Part shown: positions 11,001-23,420 of the stretch, piece by piece
Layout of the letters: the number at the start of each line of letters is the position of its first letter
How positions within the stretch are numbered: the first letter of the stretch is position 1
NCBI GenBank assembly: GCA_013398015.1
Contig: VZRR01013053.1
Span: 124,001-188,000 of the forward strand
Direction of reading: 5' to 3'
Source of the DNA: Oreocharis arfaki
Lineage: Eukaryota; Chordata; Aves; Passeriformes; Paramythiidae
DNA: 64,000 bases
Program-made: the position numbers and the translations under genes
Notes under the pieces: generated by a model
What the model was told of the DNA's origin: nothing
The model's input: the letters and a program-made list of their open reading frames with translations, nothing else
Databases searched by the model: none

Positions 11001-13740
11001 CTATCATGTTTTGTCTGAAATACATTTTTAAACAATTTTTCATCACTGCCTTCTAAATGTACTCAATTTGCCTCAGCAGAAATGATCACTCTTTAGGAAA
11101 AAGAAAAAGCTGGATCCTGTCTAAATAGAGACCATGTTTAACAGCTTATTTAACTTTAAAAAATTCTGTCAATTTTTCCAATCCATCAACGCCAAAGTAT
11201 CAGGATTGTACCCCATCGATGTTTAGCCATTGGCTCTGAAGCTGCAATGCCTAGAGAGACAGATGGACCTAAAAGTAAAAGATCAGTACTATTAGGTACT
11301 AATAGTATTAGTAAGTAAGTTCTATTTCTTGCTTTTGACAGAAACAGTGGATTCAATTCCGAGGTCCAACCTCTAGAAATGTACTCCAAAATGAAGAAAT
11401 ATAAGCATTCTCAGTGCTGCCACACAAGTTTTCATCGCCACTGAAAGGCTCCTTCTCTATAACAAGCTCAGAGGCCTACTCTATGTCATTCCTAAAAGCA
11501 CCTGTTTTTAAAAAGTTTGTTTGCTACATGATTTCTCTCTAAAAGTAAATTATTAATTTATAATGGAATAGTACATTTCTGTTTAAAGGACATAGATGCT
11601 TTAAATATAACCTATTTATTTGTAGATCAGAAGTATATAGAACTTTTCACCATGGAAGAAAAAACACATGGTTTTAGTTTCAAGGCATTAAACATTTGCT
11701 ATGGTAGAATGCCACTCCCAAACTCTAAATTCAAGAGGTTGTATTTTCAACCGACATGAATCAGTCCTTTGTCTGATCTCTTTTCATTTCACAACGGAAG
11801 GAGAGAAAGGAAAAAATTCTGTTATATTTTTACATGGTATAGGCTATCATAAAACAAAAAGTAAGTTGCTGTTGCTTGTCTGTGTGATATTCACCACGTC
11901 TGCAATATTTCTGCCACCACCTTTTTCAGCACCTGTCTGTTGGCCAATCAGAAAAAAGCAAAAGGCCTGAAGTCTCTCCAACTCCATGGAAACTCTTTCC
12001 AAAAATACCCCCAAGCTAAGTGTCTCCCTAATAGGAGCTACTGACTGACAAATCTCTCAGCAGCTCATTCTAAATAGCCAGCTGTGTTTTAACTTTTTTT
12101 TTTTTTTAATTTAGTTCTACTAAAGCTAACAGCGGAAGTAATCAGCTGTTCCATGTTCCTCCTTCGGCACTCATTCCTCTTTCCAGAAGTATGGATGTCA
12201 CATTCTTGCACATTTGTCTTTGTTAGTGCTATGACTTCTGGCAGCAATACACAGCTGTCCACCCCTATCGGGCATCAGACATGTTTTTAGGTGGCAGGCA
12301 GAGTCTTCCTACGGGCCACAGGAATACATTTGGCATAATCAAAAGACAGCGTGCAATAGCTGTTACAAAGGTAAAGCAATGTAAAGCTGTATTATGATAA
12401 AAGCGGAAAGAGAAGTAAATATTTATTTTCCTACAGATCAGCATCGCACAGTTTGTTGAAAGAGGCACATTGCTTTTTCAAAGTTAATCCCCTTGTAAAG
12501 AAAGAAGCTTTTATCTGGTATTGAACTTCAGTGCTGTCTGTGCCTGCACAGATCAAACACATTTCACGTGCTAAGAAGGAATCCTAATAACATGACTGGC
12601 TGTGAATATAAACATGTAAAATATGCACTATAGGCTTGCAGCTAAAATTGATCTAATAGAGATCATTTTCCTCATGAAGAAGAAAGTCTTAATCTTAGCA
12701 CATACAACATTGAAAGATGACATGTGATGCTCTAAAGCATTTTTCTCACTGCCCAACTACGGGAATTTTATGATATGCGTAAGTGCAAGTAGTTTTTATA
12801 TAAAAGAAAAAATCACCTCTGTTTGAAATATAATCTTCACAGAAGTACAGGTAATATCTAAAGTGAACAGGACTGCAGCACTCAGAGTTAAGCTGTTCCA
12901 TACTCCACAGGGCATAGAGAGATGAGTAACTTTTCAGATACAGCACATGTAGTTATAACAAGTGTAGTTAATTTTAACATGAAAGAAATGGTAAAGCCAT
13001 ATGAATATGACTAACATATACAGCAGACGGGACAAAATCAACCGAGAGAACAGTAACTCATAAAGCATTTAAGTTAAACAAAACTAGACAAAATTAAAGC
13101 TTAGGTCTTCTATATGGACTTCTTAAAAAAAACCCTTCTTCGCACAGTCAAGACAAAAATTAGCTATCTAACAGTAATGGGTCGCTTTTCCTCTTTCAAA
13201 CAGCCTGTTTAAGTTAGCATGTTAAATTTGTGCCACAGATTTACCACTACAGTGTTTTAACTATCACTTCTTTCCCTTTTCTTTAGAAAATTATGTAAGA
13301 CTACATCGAGCTGCTGCAGCTTAGATTTCTTAAATGTATCATGTAATTTGAAATCTTTACACGCTAGACTATACAGTCTCAATTATACTGCCATGTGCTA
13401 CACTGCCAAATTCTATCCTTCTTTTCTCTATCCTTATGAGATTGCATTGGTCCTGCCTTCTTAAACTTTCACTCATTTTCCTCTTGCTTCTTAATTCAAC
13501 ATGAAATCGATTTCTTAAGTTTTTGTACTTTATCAAAATCAGCTGTAACACAGGTTTGCTTAAATTCTTATTTCTATGCGTTCCCAAATGCTAAATGTGG
13601 AATGGCCTTTCTACTTAAACCACAGAAGACTGTCGGTTCAGAGTTTGTCGACACCCCATTCCTTTTTTATTTTTTTTTTTTTTTTAAAATAAGTAGATAA
13701 TNNNNNNNNNNNNNNAGATAATATGCCTTAAATATCTTAA
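8031..13740. other. No gene seen; AT-rich non-coding DNA
   Basis: AT-rich sequence including an almost pure A/T stretch at about 9,870-9,940 and poly-T runs near 12,100 and 13,664-13,686. The open frames here (about 9.4, 9.8, 10.1, 11.2 and 11.7 kb) are short, overlap on opposite strands, and lack domains. If the CpG island at 13.74 kb is the PALLD promoter, this is the region upstream of the gene. Confidence 0.45.
13702..13715. other. Assembly gap (14 N)
   Basis: Fourteen unknown bases lie just before the CpG island. The heptamer AGATAAT stands immediately on both sides (13695-13701 and 13716-13722), and a poly-T run precedes it. The gap may be a collapsed low-complexity stretch or an artificial join. 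Confidence 0.95.
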
Positions 13741-14350
13741 TAGAATCGGGCAGTGGAAAGGCCTTCTCCAGCCCATCTCACAGCAGCGAGCCCCGCCGAT
13801 GCGGTGTGGCCGCAGCTCCATGGCACGGCTGTGGGCCCCGCCGGTGCGGCGTGGCCGCAGCTCCATGGCACGGCTGTGGGCCTCGCCGGTGCGGTGTGGC
13901 CGCAGCTCCATGGCACGGCTGTGGGCCTCGCCGGTGCGGTGTGGCCGCAGCTCCATGGCGCGCTGCACCGCAACACATCCCGCAGGCCGAGCTCGGCCCG
14001 CAGGCACCCGCTAAGCAAGGGCGCCCCGGCCGCCACAGCCCCCTAGGCCGGCAAGCTCCACGCTCCCTGCCCCTCCCCGCAGAGCCTCACGCTGCCTGTC
14101 CCGCCTGAGCAGCCGCTCTCGCCGGGTCTGGCCGGCACCTCATCACCTCCAGCAGCGTCCCCATTCAGTGGCGCCCACTCGCTTCCCCAAAGCCGGACTC
14201 CGTCCGCGTTTTTCCCCCAGTGCCTCACGCTGGACCGCCCGAGCGTGCGCGGGCCTGTGAGTGGAGAGCCTGGACAGGGAGCGAGGCAGGCTCAGAAGCC
14301 GGCATGTCATGGGGACATGGCCCTCGAGGGAGTCTGATGAGCACAGGGCC
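13741..14350. promoter_or_regulatory. CpG island; probable promoter region, best candidate for PALLD
   Basis: Base composition changes abruptly from AT-rich to strongly GC-rich, with dense CpG (for example ggccgagctcggcccgcagg and gcgccccggccgccacagcc) over about 600 bp. This is the only real CpG island in the window and it lies 7 kb upstream of the first recognised PALLD coding exon. PALLD genes have a non-coding first exon upstream of this exon. A possible splice donor, CCT|GTGAGTGG, lies at 14257 on the + strand. There is no clear TATA box, as is usual for CpG promoters. The transcription start and strand are not visible. The island could also serve a minus-strand gene. Confidence 0.55.
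13788..13960. repeat. 45-bp minisatellite, about 3.8 copies, inside the CpG island
   Basis: The anchor GTGGCCGCAGCTCCATGG recurs at 13806, 13851, 13896 and 13941, exactly 45 bp apart. Copies differ at only a few positions (for example ggccccgcc versus ggcctcgcc, and gcggtg versus gcggcg). Because 45 is a multiple of three and the unit lacks stops in several frames, it creates overlapping open frames of about 65-107 codons on both strands. These translate to 15-residue repeats and are most simply explained as by-products of the repeat. Confidence 0.95.
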
Positions 14351-17300
14351 TGGCGAGAGGCAGGCTCAAGGCACTGCCCGCTCTCAGGCAGAGACATCTC
14401 TACCCTGGGCACAGTGTTTATTGGCAAAGATCAAACAGCTTTGTCCTGTGTGTCTTCGTGATAAATCCTGTGAGAGCACGATGTGCTGCAGAGCCGCAGA
14501 TACAAAAGTGTATTAATCACAGCACACAGGGCTGCAAATTCCTAACAGAATTCCTGTGAAATTTTAAGGGATGTTGTGGGTGCTCACCGGCCAAGTAGCT
14601 GTTTTTCCACGTGTTCCGTTACTACCTGTCCAGCTAATAAGAATGAAAGAATATGACATCTTGAGAGAGAATGATATTACAAGTGTTCTAGTAGTGTTGA
14701 GCGAAGGGAAGCCGAACAAGTTTCTCAGTGTGAGGCAGTTTGCCTCATCAAGACCTTAGATAGACTATGGATCTTGGACTGAGAAGTTTTCATCTCGTTC
14801 CCAGTTTAAGAAATGGTATTAGTTCTTTGTGAGTTACTTAGCCTTCCTTTCTTTTATGGTTTCCTTTCCTACTCACAGCTGTGGTAATTCTTTCGAGTTG
14901 TACTATTTTCAAGTTTATTCATGTGTTTGTTACTTGCAGCCAGCCTCTCAATCTCTTTTTTGATGAAGTATTCTGTTAAAGAAGGCTGGGAGTTATTATT
15001 ACTACTGCTCTGTTAATGGTTCAGTTTTAACAATTGCTGTATTTCTTCTAGACCAATTACCAATACAATTGCCAGCAAAAGCAGAAGGTGTATGAGCTTT
15101 CCCATTGCACTCCTAATAAAATCCTCAGAGAAACTTGGAAAAATTGTATTTGAGTGCCATTGACACTGCTTGACTGTTTTGCTGCATTTGACACTTTTAT
15201 ACATATATGACAGGTAGGTACTTCCAACGCAGTCTATGAAGACATAAATTAGCTCTAGCTATGTAAAAAAATCTATTTACAATGTATTTACAAGCAAAAT
15301 TAAATGTTTTTGCATACTGAGGGAAAACAAAAAAGCTATGTATGACATCGAACTACAACATGTTATTGACCCAGCTTGTTTAAGCCCAGGCAACCAGATT
15401 ATTTTTTTGCTCTTTCAGAGGTGGAAAAAAATGTCTGTTAGTAACTCAAAATAACTGGAGGTTTCTGTGGCAACTGGTAAAGGAGGTTGTATCTATCTCT
15501 GCTGCTTAAAGTAGAAGCAGTTCTTAGAGATTTCTATTTGAAGTTTGCATACTGGTGTTTGACTTCAGGTCTTGGAAAGGAGATTGCCTATCTACTTGTA
15601 TTTTATCTTGTTGCTGTTTAGAGTAAGATACAAAATAACAAGGACCATAACAGAGGTGTTCTGCTTCCTCAGGTAAGTACATGAATCGTTAGGGTAAAGA
15701 GCCATGCTTATTACTGTATTTTGGTTTAATGCAATTAACGAGGAAAATAATTTTCATTATGTAACATCATCAGATGGAATGGAAAACTTGTACAACCGGA
15801 ATAGTTTTATGGTTTTTGACATGAGGTTTGGAATGACTCGAGCTGACTAGTGTTAGAAACTATTATTAAGGTTCCAGGAAAATTGCAGCTATGTTCCATC
15901 AAATCTATTGGTAGTGAAAACTATTATCTCTATGGAGTCCTCCTCATCAACTGAATTTTCCGTGATACTGCAATAGGGATGGAGTGAGCATATTAGCCAT
16001 ATATCTCTTATCTTGTTTGATGTTATTAGTAATTTTAAAATGTTATATGCGAATGCCAAATTATTAAATCATTGCTTATTAAAGTGTGTTTATCTTGCAA
16101 AATGTGTAACTATTCCAAAGTTTTAATCTGTTTGCCATTTGTTTATAGTGATTTACTGCATTTACTACTTTTGTAAAGGAGAATACACGTTATTTTTGCA
16201 ATAAAAGTGGAAGGTCTTGATTCTAAAACATTCAGTACAGCTCAAAGCATATAAGCCTTCTCTAAATCTTAGAAGAACAATGTTGGGAAAATTTATTCAT
16301 GGCTTAATAGAGCTGTATGAAACCTTGCCCTATTAAGTTTTCATGTCATGAAGAGTATTTCATTAACAGTTGAAGCCAAGAGGAATTAATTGAATACAAA
16401 TCTTTCACTTTCTGGGCAAATGTTTCTATCATGCTGTACAAAAAGTATTGAGCATACCTGATTTACGCAAAATAATACTGTATTTGTATTCAAAAAGCTA
16501 AACTTCTTTAAAAATATCTCTGCAGGTATCTTCAGGCAGATATATTTTCTTCCCAGAAGTGAAAATTTAAACACATAATTGCAAGAACCAGGATTTCATC
16601 CACCCACTCTCTGTAGAAAAGGCTGAAGATAGCCCAAGGCAGCTTGTTGCTGTTTATATGAAGGCTATTTTTGGCTCTTATTTCAAGGTGGCAAAGTCTT
16701 ATAAATTTAGTGGAGATGCTGGGTGCCTGACAAAGGACCTTGATTCTACTCTGTGGGGTGACTGCTCTAAAAATTAGGCATACAGTGGTTAACTCTTGGG
16801 TAACCAGCTTCTTCTTTGTGCATGGTTTTCAGCTTGAAATTTTTAGAATGCTGGTTCTGTTCTTATTTGACATGTTGAAGTCACTATAAAATGACCTGAA
16901 ATAAAATCCTTTTAACAATTTCGTTACAACGTGGTGAGGAGCTCAAGGTGCAAGAATGGGGCTTGTATACATTGTGAAGTATTCCCAGTCCAGCAGTGAA
17001 TCTGTTCAAGCTATGATTAGGGCACAGTAATTGCCTGTATGAAGATGCCAAGATGCTCTGTCAACCACTGAAATACAATGTGTGGTACTAGCACTTGTTA
17101 GTACATAAAGATGGCCTGGGTCCTATGGGGAGCTCGGAGTGCACTTCTGTCACAACAATACATCTCCTGCACTTCCATTGTTGCCGAGGAACAAATTTTA
17201 GTAAAAAATGCACGGCAGTATCTAGAAGACCTTGAGCTAAGAACAAATGCCAATCTACAAAATTATTTCAAATCTGAGTGCAGGTATAATGGATGCTGGC

Positions 17301-20300
17301 AGAAGGGACGGAGGTCTGTAACGTCTCTTTGGAGCTATAATTTCTTCTATCCCCTCTGGAGCGTGTGACTCCCAGTAGGTTGCAATCTGGCAGAAACCAC
17401 GTTACCCACACACTGCTTTTATTTCTGGAAACTATGTGATAAAGTCTGTAGATTAAACCAACCGTCTTCATGTTTGCTTCTTCCTTTCACTGAGTTTTAA
17501 CAGAAATTATGTGCCTGGAGAGGTGCTTTTGGGCAGGTTTGTTTTTTTTTCCTGGGACTAAATTCTCACAGGAGTTTTAATGAGGTGAAAGTACTTCCTT
17601 AGCAGAGACAGTAAAGGAGAGTTGATTGTGTTAACACATTATGCTCTACAATTCTATAGAAACCAAAAATGTGTTTTGATTGTTTCAGTGTTAAAACATG
17701 TGTCAGAGTTGTGGGGTATTTTTAAAGCATATATGTTTTCCAGGGATTTTTTACATCTTTTCTGAGGGAGATACTTCTTTTCTGATTATAGTATTATTTC
17801 ACTAGAGATGTGAAAATTCAGTAGGTTAATTTATTTATACAGTGTCATATATGGTTACAGATTAATAACTATCAATTATTTCAAAAAGTTGGACTATTTC
17901 TACTCATAACTCCAAAAATGTTAAGGGTCTTTTCCAACCTAAATGATTCTAATTTTTCCTTTCCTACAAGATTTTAAGGTACAAAAGGAAGCTAATAATT
18001 TTAAACTATTCTTAGTATAAAAAGGCAATTATTTTATTAATTATCATGAAAATAATGTTGTTTAAAACAAATTTTAAATCTATTACCATGCAATGGCCTA
18101 GAAAGGGAATGGCTAAGTTCTCTGAATTTCTGAGTAGTAAGTGCACAGAACTTTGTGCCGCTTCCAGGCCTAACGTTGCTTCTGCTGGAATTCCAGATAG
18201 TGGCAGTCTGCTGAAACATGAGTTCAGTTACCAAATATAGATGAGTGGGGTACGAATTACATAGTCACAGAGGACAGATGTAACACACAGGCCACAGTCT
18301 TCTCGATGCTTACTGAGGACCAAGCAAGCTTTAGTGAAGAGCTGGAGCAACTTTAAGCCTACTTAGATAGAGAAGGAGAAAAACAACTTCACCTACTATT
18401 AATTGTATTTGAGCTCTTCATATTGGCCTGCTCGTTGTAAGATCTGTTTTATGTTTTCTGCTGAATGTAATTGTTGTATTTGTGGAGTAATTTTGCAGGA
18501 TTTCAAAATTCAGAGAAAAACTGTGTGCCTTTTTTGTTTTAAAAAATCATACTAGATACATTTCGTCCTTCATGATTCTTTTGAATTGATAGGCTTTGGG
18601 TCATATTAAGTAATTTCTTATTTGGCAGGTTCTGCAAATTCAGGATGTTTATATTTTTCTTGAAATGTATCCTTTAAATTTCTATGTTTTTCCATATTTA
18701 CTATATATCTCTTCAAAACCTTAATTTGATTAGTTACTCTATTTTTTTTCTGAAATTATTGTAATCTAGTACATTTCAAATTTAATATTTACCATATGAT
18801 TCTTTAGAGCATCTATATTGGGTTTTGAAAAAGTGTTTAAATGGCGTGATATAAAAATGTGATTTTACTTGGGAGTAATTTTTAAATATATACAAACAAG
18901 ACTCCATAAATAGTCTGTTTGTAACAATGTTGAAAGTGCAAGTAAACACTGATCTGCATGCAACATTGTATTTTATGTTTGTGTCTTTAAATGATACAGT
19001 ATATGGCTTTGCAGGTTACCTAATGAGTAATGATGATGAAAACTGTTATAAATACATTGTAGTCTAACTTGGAGAAGCTAGAAATAGCATTCAAAATTTC
19101 TAATTATGATCTTATAAGCTACTTGATAGGGTTAGTGATACTTCACCTCCAGTTCCCTGTGGTTACAAGTTGCACTAGAAGAATAGCGGGTGTGTGTATT
19201 ACAGTATGGCTGAAAAAAAGTCTTTCTCGTGGAAGCTTCCATTCAGCTCTCTAAAGCTAAACATATGAATCTATTTTCAGGCACCAGACCCTTCTCACCA
19301 AGAGGGCTTATCAGCATTAGAAATTGACAATAAACCAGCATGTTTAAATTCATCATCTTTATCTAAATATCCAAGTATAGACTGATTCATCTAAATTTAA
19401 ATACCAGGCTTTGACAATTACAATATATGTAGCCATTATATTTTTCTAATGACAAAACTAAGTATTGGGAAGAAATATGTTTATTCATAATACATTAATT
19501 TTAATCATCCTGTGGGGTGGCTAACAATAAGTAAAATTGTCCTCCTACCCATGAAACAGCCCATTGAAATGTTAGAGCAGCTCGGTGTTGGAAGTCATGG
19601 AAGTTTATCTGAGTGTGTAATGTGTCACTTTGAGATGTGAACAAGCTAGGAACCACCGTGTATCAGATTTAAATAAAGATATCATTTGAAGCACGGATAT
19701 TGACAAGTTGTCTAAATACCACCTTTGTTCATTTGAATACAAAGTTTTAAAAAATAACTAAGATTGAGAAGACAGAAACTCTACAGGTTTAACCCTTCTT
19801 TCCCTGGCATTCATCCAGTTTATGTCTTAACAGCTGAGCCTCTAGACCAACTGTTTGCTGGGCTTCTCAGATTCTTTCTTTAAAGCTGCTATGTGGTAGT
19901 CAGTAATACTGTATATTCTTTTTTAGATTTTGTTGACAAGAGATTGGCATGGTTGCTAAATTTGTTGCCCTGTAAACACAGATAACAGGAAAGGAAGATG
20001 TAATCCCAGCAAATAATAAGTTTATCACTGTATTCTATAAAAACATACGTCAAATCCTAAACGCTTTGGGTTTCTTATGCTTCTCTTTTATGCGTTGAGT
20101 TGTAATCTGTTGGCAAGACAAACAGGCATATCAAGAGATGCATATGCTGAGCCAAGAATTCCAGTAATCTATCAGTCATTTAATGACTACATGCTGGGTA
20201 AGCCCTGGTTTAGTGACTAAAGGTAATTGGAGCCAGCACAAGCTGATGTAAAATACATCCGAGTGCATCGCATGACTGTCAAGCCATATCTCCACTATCA

Positions 20301-21360
20301 GTAGAGAATTAAGGAAAAAAAATTTTTTTAATCTCATGTAAAATTTTTCATGTAGAAATTATCATTAGAAGATGAGAATTTTCCAAGGTAATTAAAACCA
20401 CTGATGTTCAGCTTAAATAAATGCTTTGCAGAAACAGTAATTACGTTTCAGATCACATCAGCAACAATCTAGTGACCAGCTAGACAAATACATTTCAACA
20501 AGGAGATTTTCAGGCCAGTCCTTCCCTAGGGGAAAGTGTGGTTTCTGTGATGTCTTGTTTCTTGCTGACTTTTAAGAGAATGCTCATCCTAATTCTGAAG
20601 TCATGTTGCGAAACTGGAGAGGTATAGATACTTCTCTGCTTTTTGAAACTGGTACAAAATATACATTATACACTTCCATTGTGCAGCATGATATATAGGT
20701 CATGAAATCTATTTCTTCAGTGTTTTACTTTTAGCATATGATAGCTTGATATTTTGTTTTTCAGTGTTGAGGAAAGTGCTACTAAATTGGTAAGAAGTTG
20801 AAAATGTTAGCACAATAAGTAAAATAGCATTAAACACATTATCAACATTAAACAGAAAGGATAACTTGGATTTTCTAATCCAAATATCCTTGTATATGTC
20901 CTCATAATGGTTTTGACTTGAACACTTCTCCTCTCAGAATTTGATGGTTTAGCATCTGGAACGTAATGTTATGGGTAAGAGAAAAGTAAATATATTCCCA
21001 AAGTCTTCATAAGGCTAAAACCAGAAAAAAATGAAGTGTAACAGAATTGATGTAAAATAGCAAATCAGGTGTGAAATAGCAGCATGTATACATACTGATC
21101 CCATGGAATCGAGATTGTGCTAGGCAATATACAGACAAAGGATGTCTTCATACTTCTAGGGGAAGATTCATGAGACAAATGACTCCTAAGTACTCTCGTT
21201 TCCACCTAGACAATTGCAGTCCCGGCCCATTCTGATAGAAACCAAGGTTTATGGTATTTCCTGTACCATTAGGTTCTGCTTATCTTCCAGCTTTGTGTCT
21301 AGTTTATGGGAATTAGGATATAATTTTTTTCATTAAGAAATTATTCTTGTGTCTTCCAGG
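14351..21360 (+). other. Probable PALLD intron 1; no coding exon seen
   Basis: AT-rich non-coding sequence between the CpG island and the palladin coding exon. Its 3' end has the marks of an intron end: a T-rich tract at 21323-21331, then cttgtgtcttccag with AG at 21358-21359. It holds one short CR1 tail (about 17.9 kb). Small open frames near 15.1 kb (minus, 30 codons, hydrophobic) and 17.1 kb (plus, 85 codons) have no recognisable domain. The 5' limit is inferred from the candidate donor at 14257. Confidence 0.5.
17887..17952 (+). mobile_element. CR1 3' tail, sense, heavily 5'-truncated
   Basis: An imperfect gttggactat at 17889 is followed by ttaagggtcttttccaacct and aaatgattcta. This is the terminal motif of a sense CR1 (consensus type: aaggtcttttccaacctaaatgattctatg). 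Only about 65 bp is recognisable, and the usual octamer microsatellite has decayed. Confidence 0.65.
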
Positions 21361-22406
21361 ATGCAAGACAGAAGCTGTGGCCAGGCATTGCCTCTTTCAT
21401 TAATGCTGAAGGAGGCTTACTCTCCAGAGAGAGACACCAGTAAGGGATATCCTGAAAATATGTCAGAAGCTTCATCTTACCATGACTTTTTCTGTGATTC
21501 TCTGTCAGACACACAGAATGGTGAATTTTCAAATGAACTTTCTGCCTTCCTTACCCAGGAGGAGATAAGTAAGAGCCTTGACATAGCTCGAGAAGCCATT
21601 GCCAATTCCATGGAGGAAGATGAGAACACATCACCAGACTTGACTCATTATCTCAACACCTCTCTTTCTAGCCCTTCAGAAAACCCTTCTTTCATGGACA
21701 CCAACCTGCATGAACAAGATGCTTTACAAACACCTCAAGCAAGCAGCTGGACTTCATCTGCTGCAAATGATGTTCTCCCAAGGAATCAGAAAGAGCAATC
21801 CACTGCCCCTCAAACAGAAGATAGTTTTGTCACAGTTTCTAGGAGACAAGCAAGCGCCTCACCTTTTCTGCCTGCTAGTCCCAGCTTCGTCAGAAGCCTG
21901 AAATATTCAGAGAAAGGTGGTCCATGTATGCCTAAGACAAGCCCAGACTCTGAATCGACATCCCAGGGAGAAGCTCCTTTCAGGAACAAGCTGTGTGACA
22001 AAGCTGCCACATTCATTGAGGAGTTATCATCTATATTTAGACAGGCAGCAAAGACAAGAGGCCGTAGCCCTGATGGGGACTCTTCTTCTCCAGACAGCGG
22101 ATACCTGTCTCCTAATAAGAAACAACCAGCTTTAAGTACCTTGGTGAGCCAGGAGTTTGACAAACCCCATCAAGAGACTGAGCCTGAGGAAAAATTACCT
22201 GGAGTTCATCTGAATGGAGAACACTATTCTGGAAGAGGGAGCATCATGGAGAGCAAAATGGTCCTGTGCCGTCCCTTCCTCAACATGGAAGGGCATGAAT
22301 TTTCACCGCCTCAATTCACTCAGAAGCTCCGGAGCCAGGAAGTTGCTGAAGGAAACAAAGTATTGCTGGAGTGCAGAGTTGCTGGCAACCCAGTCCCTGA
22401 TGTCAG
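21361..22406 (+). CDS. PALLD: Palladin, first coding exon (N-terminal 348 residues; partial gene)
   Basis: Palladin is a cytoplasmic scaffold that bundles actin and recruits alpha-actinin, VASP/Mena and other partners to stress fibres, focal adhesions and Z-discs. The exon follows a good acceptor (cttccag, AG at 21358-21359) and ends at CAG|GTAAGT, so the last codon (Arg) is split after its second base. Landmarks counted from Met1: SAFLTQEEISKSLDIAREAI at 61-80 (human palladin has LSAFLSQEEINKSLDLARRAI at this place), LCDKAATFIEELSSIF at 211-226, SSPDSGYLSP at 242-251, and from about 316 PPQFTQKLRSQEVAEGNKV, the opening of the first Ig domain, with its first core Cys at 338. The central part is Ser/Pro-rich and looks disordered. 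Palladin rather than myopalladin is favoured by the DSLSD motif (46-50) and SPDSGYLSP. Human palladin begins at the equivalent of Met34 (MSEASS, with A at -3). Met1 at 21361 adds 33 residues whose MQD start and LKEAY segment resemble the myopalladin N terminus. Which Met is used is not proven. Confidence 0.95.
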
Positions 22407-23254
22407 GTAAGTGCTAAGTCACCAGGTATCATCACCTGATTGTGGAAGATACCTGAGGACAGGTATCACAGTGACCTGCTTAGAAGCAGTCACATAAGAG
22501 CAGCCAGTCATGCAGCTTTACACAGCACAAAGAATATACATTCTAATGTCTTTATTTCACTAGAATGTTTCATTCTTATTTGCCTGGGAAATTAAATACT
22601 GCTTGATTTAAGAGCCATGTGGCAAAGAAACAGAATTGGCTCTAACAACATTCTGTGTGATTGTTACTTCATTAATCTAGGTAAGAGAAGTCACAGGTAA
22701 ACTTGCCCCTGAAGAGCATATCTCAAGAAGATGATACAGCTTTTACTGCTGATTAATTAGAATGTCTCCAAGGTCTGTGTAAACCATTTTTCTGAATTTT
22801 AACTTGTGCAGAATCATAAAATAAGAAGGCAGATCGTAATGAGTGATGAGAAACACTGCTGACGTAATAGTAGATTATTGTAAGATACTTTTAAGTAATC
22901 ACATCAGTGTAAGTTAATTTGTAACTTTTGCCTTATTTCTCTTTTGACACCCATAACTGTGCTATGTTAGCACTCTGTGGATACAGCCATTGCTGAATTG
23001 TGGCAAATATGGTTCATGCTAACTTCTCAGCCTCTTGCAAAACTCCCCGACAGTCAAATTAATAGACTTTCATGGTCCATTCTTGAATTAGTTTTATTTA
23101 ATAATTATTAATAATTCTCTATCTGGCAACTTAAAGAGAACTGTTGGTTAGTAATAAAAATTACTTTTTCAAAGTTTCCACTAAAAACGAGATTCCCCCT
23201 TAGTCTCTATTTCATTATGGATGTTCAAGAGAGGAAAAGTACTGCAGCTGTACC

Positions 23255-23420
23255 TCAAAAACTACTCATTTTGGAAGTCGGTGCACTTCTGCCGCGTGTC
23301 CTTTCTGTAGTGACGCCGGCTTGGCTGAAGAGGTCACTCACACACAGCACGGGCGGCACAGAGCCCTCAAGCGAGCGCTGCTGTGGAGCCAAGAGAACAA
23401 AAACTAGGGCTCGCTCGGTG
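23255..23420. promoter_or_regulatory. CpG-rich patch in PALLD intron 2, possible regulatory element
   Basis: About ten CpG dinucleotides fall within roughly 150 bp (for example ctgccgcgtgtcc, gacgccggcttgg, cacgggcggcac, caagcgagcgctg, ggctcgctcggtgg), in a region where CpG is otherwise rare. It lies 0.85 kb downstream of the palladin exon. It contains no recognised repeat. It may be a hypomethylated enhancer, a minor promoter, or a relic of a GC-rich repeat. Confidence 0.3.

Noticed and set aside
13684..14108. Overlapping open frames of about 65-107 codons on both strands in the CpG island
   Set aside because: They are produced by the 45-bp repeat, whose period is a multiple of three. They encode the same 15-residue repeats in several frames, show no family match, and one crosses the assembly gap.
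17111..17368. 85-codon frame with a helical, charged middle and a possible donor at its end
   Set aside because: There is no convincing acceptor or known family; the match to a real exon could not be supported.
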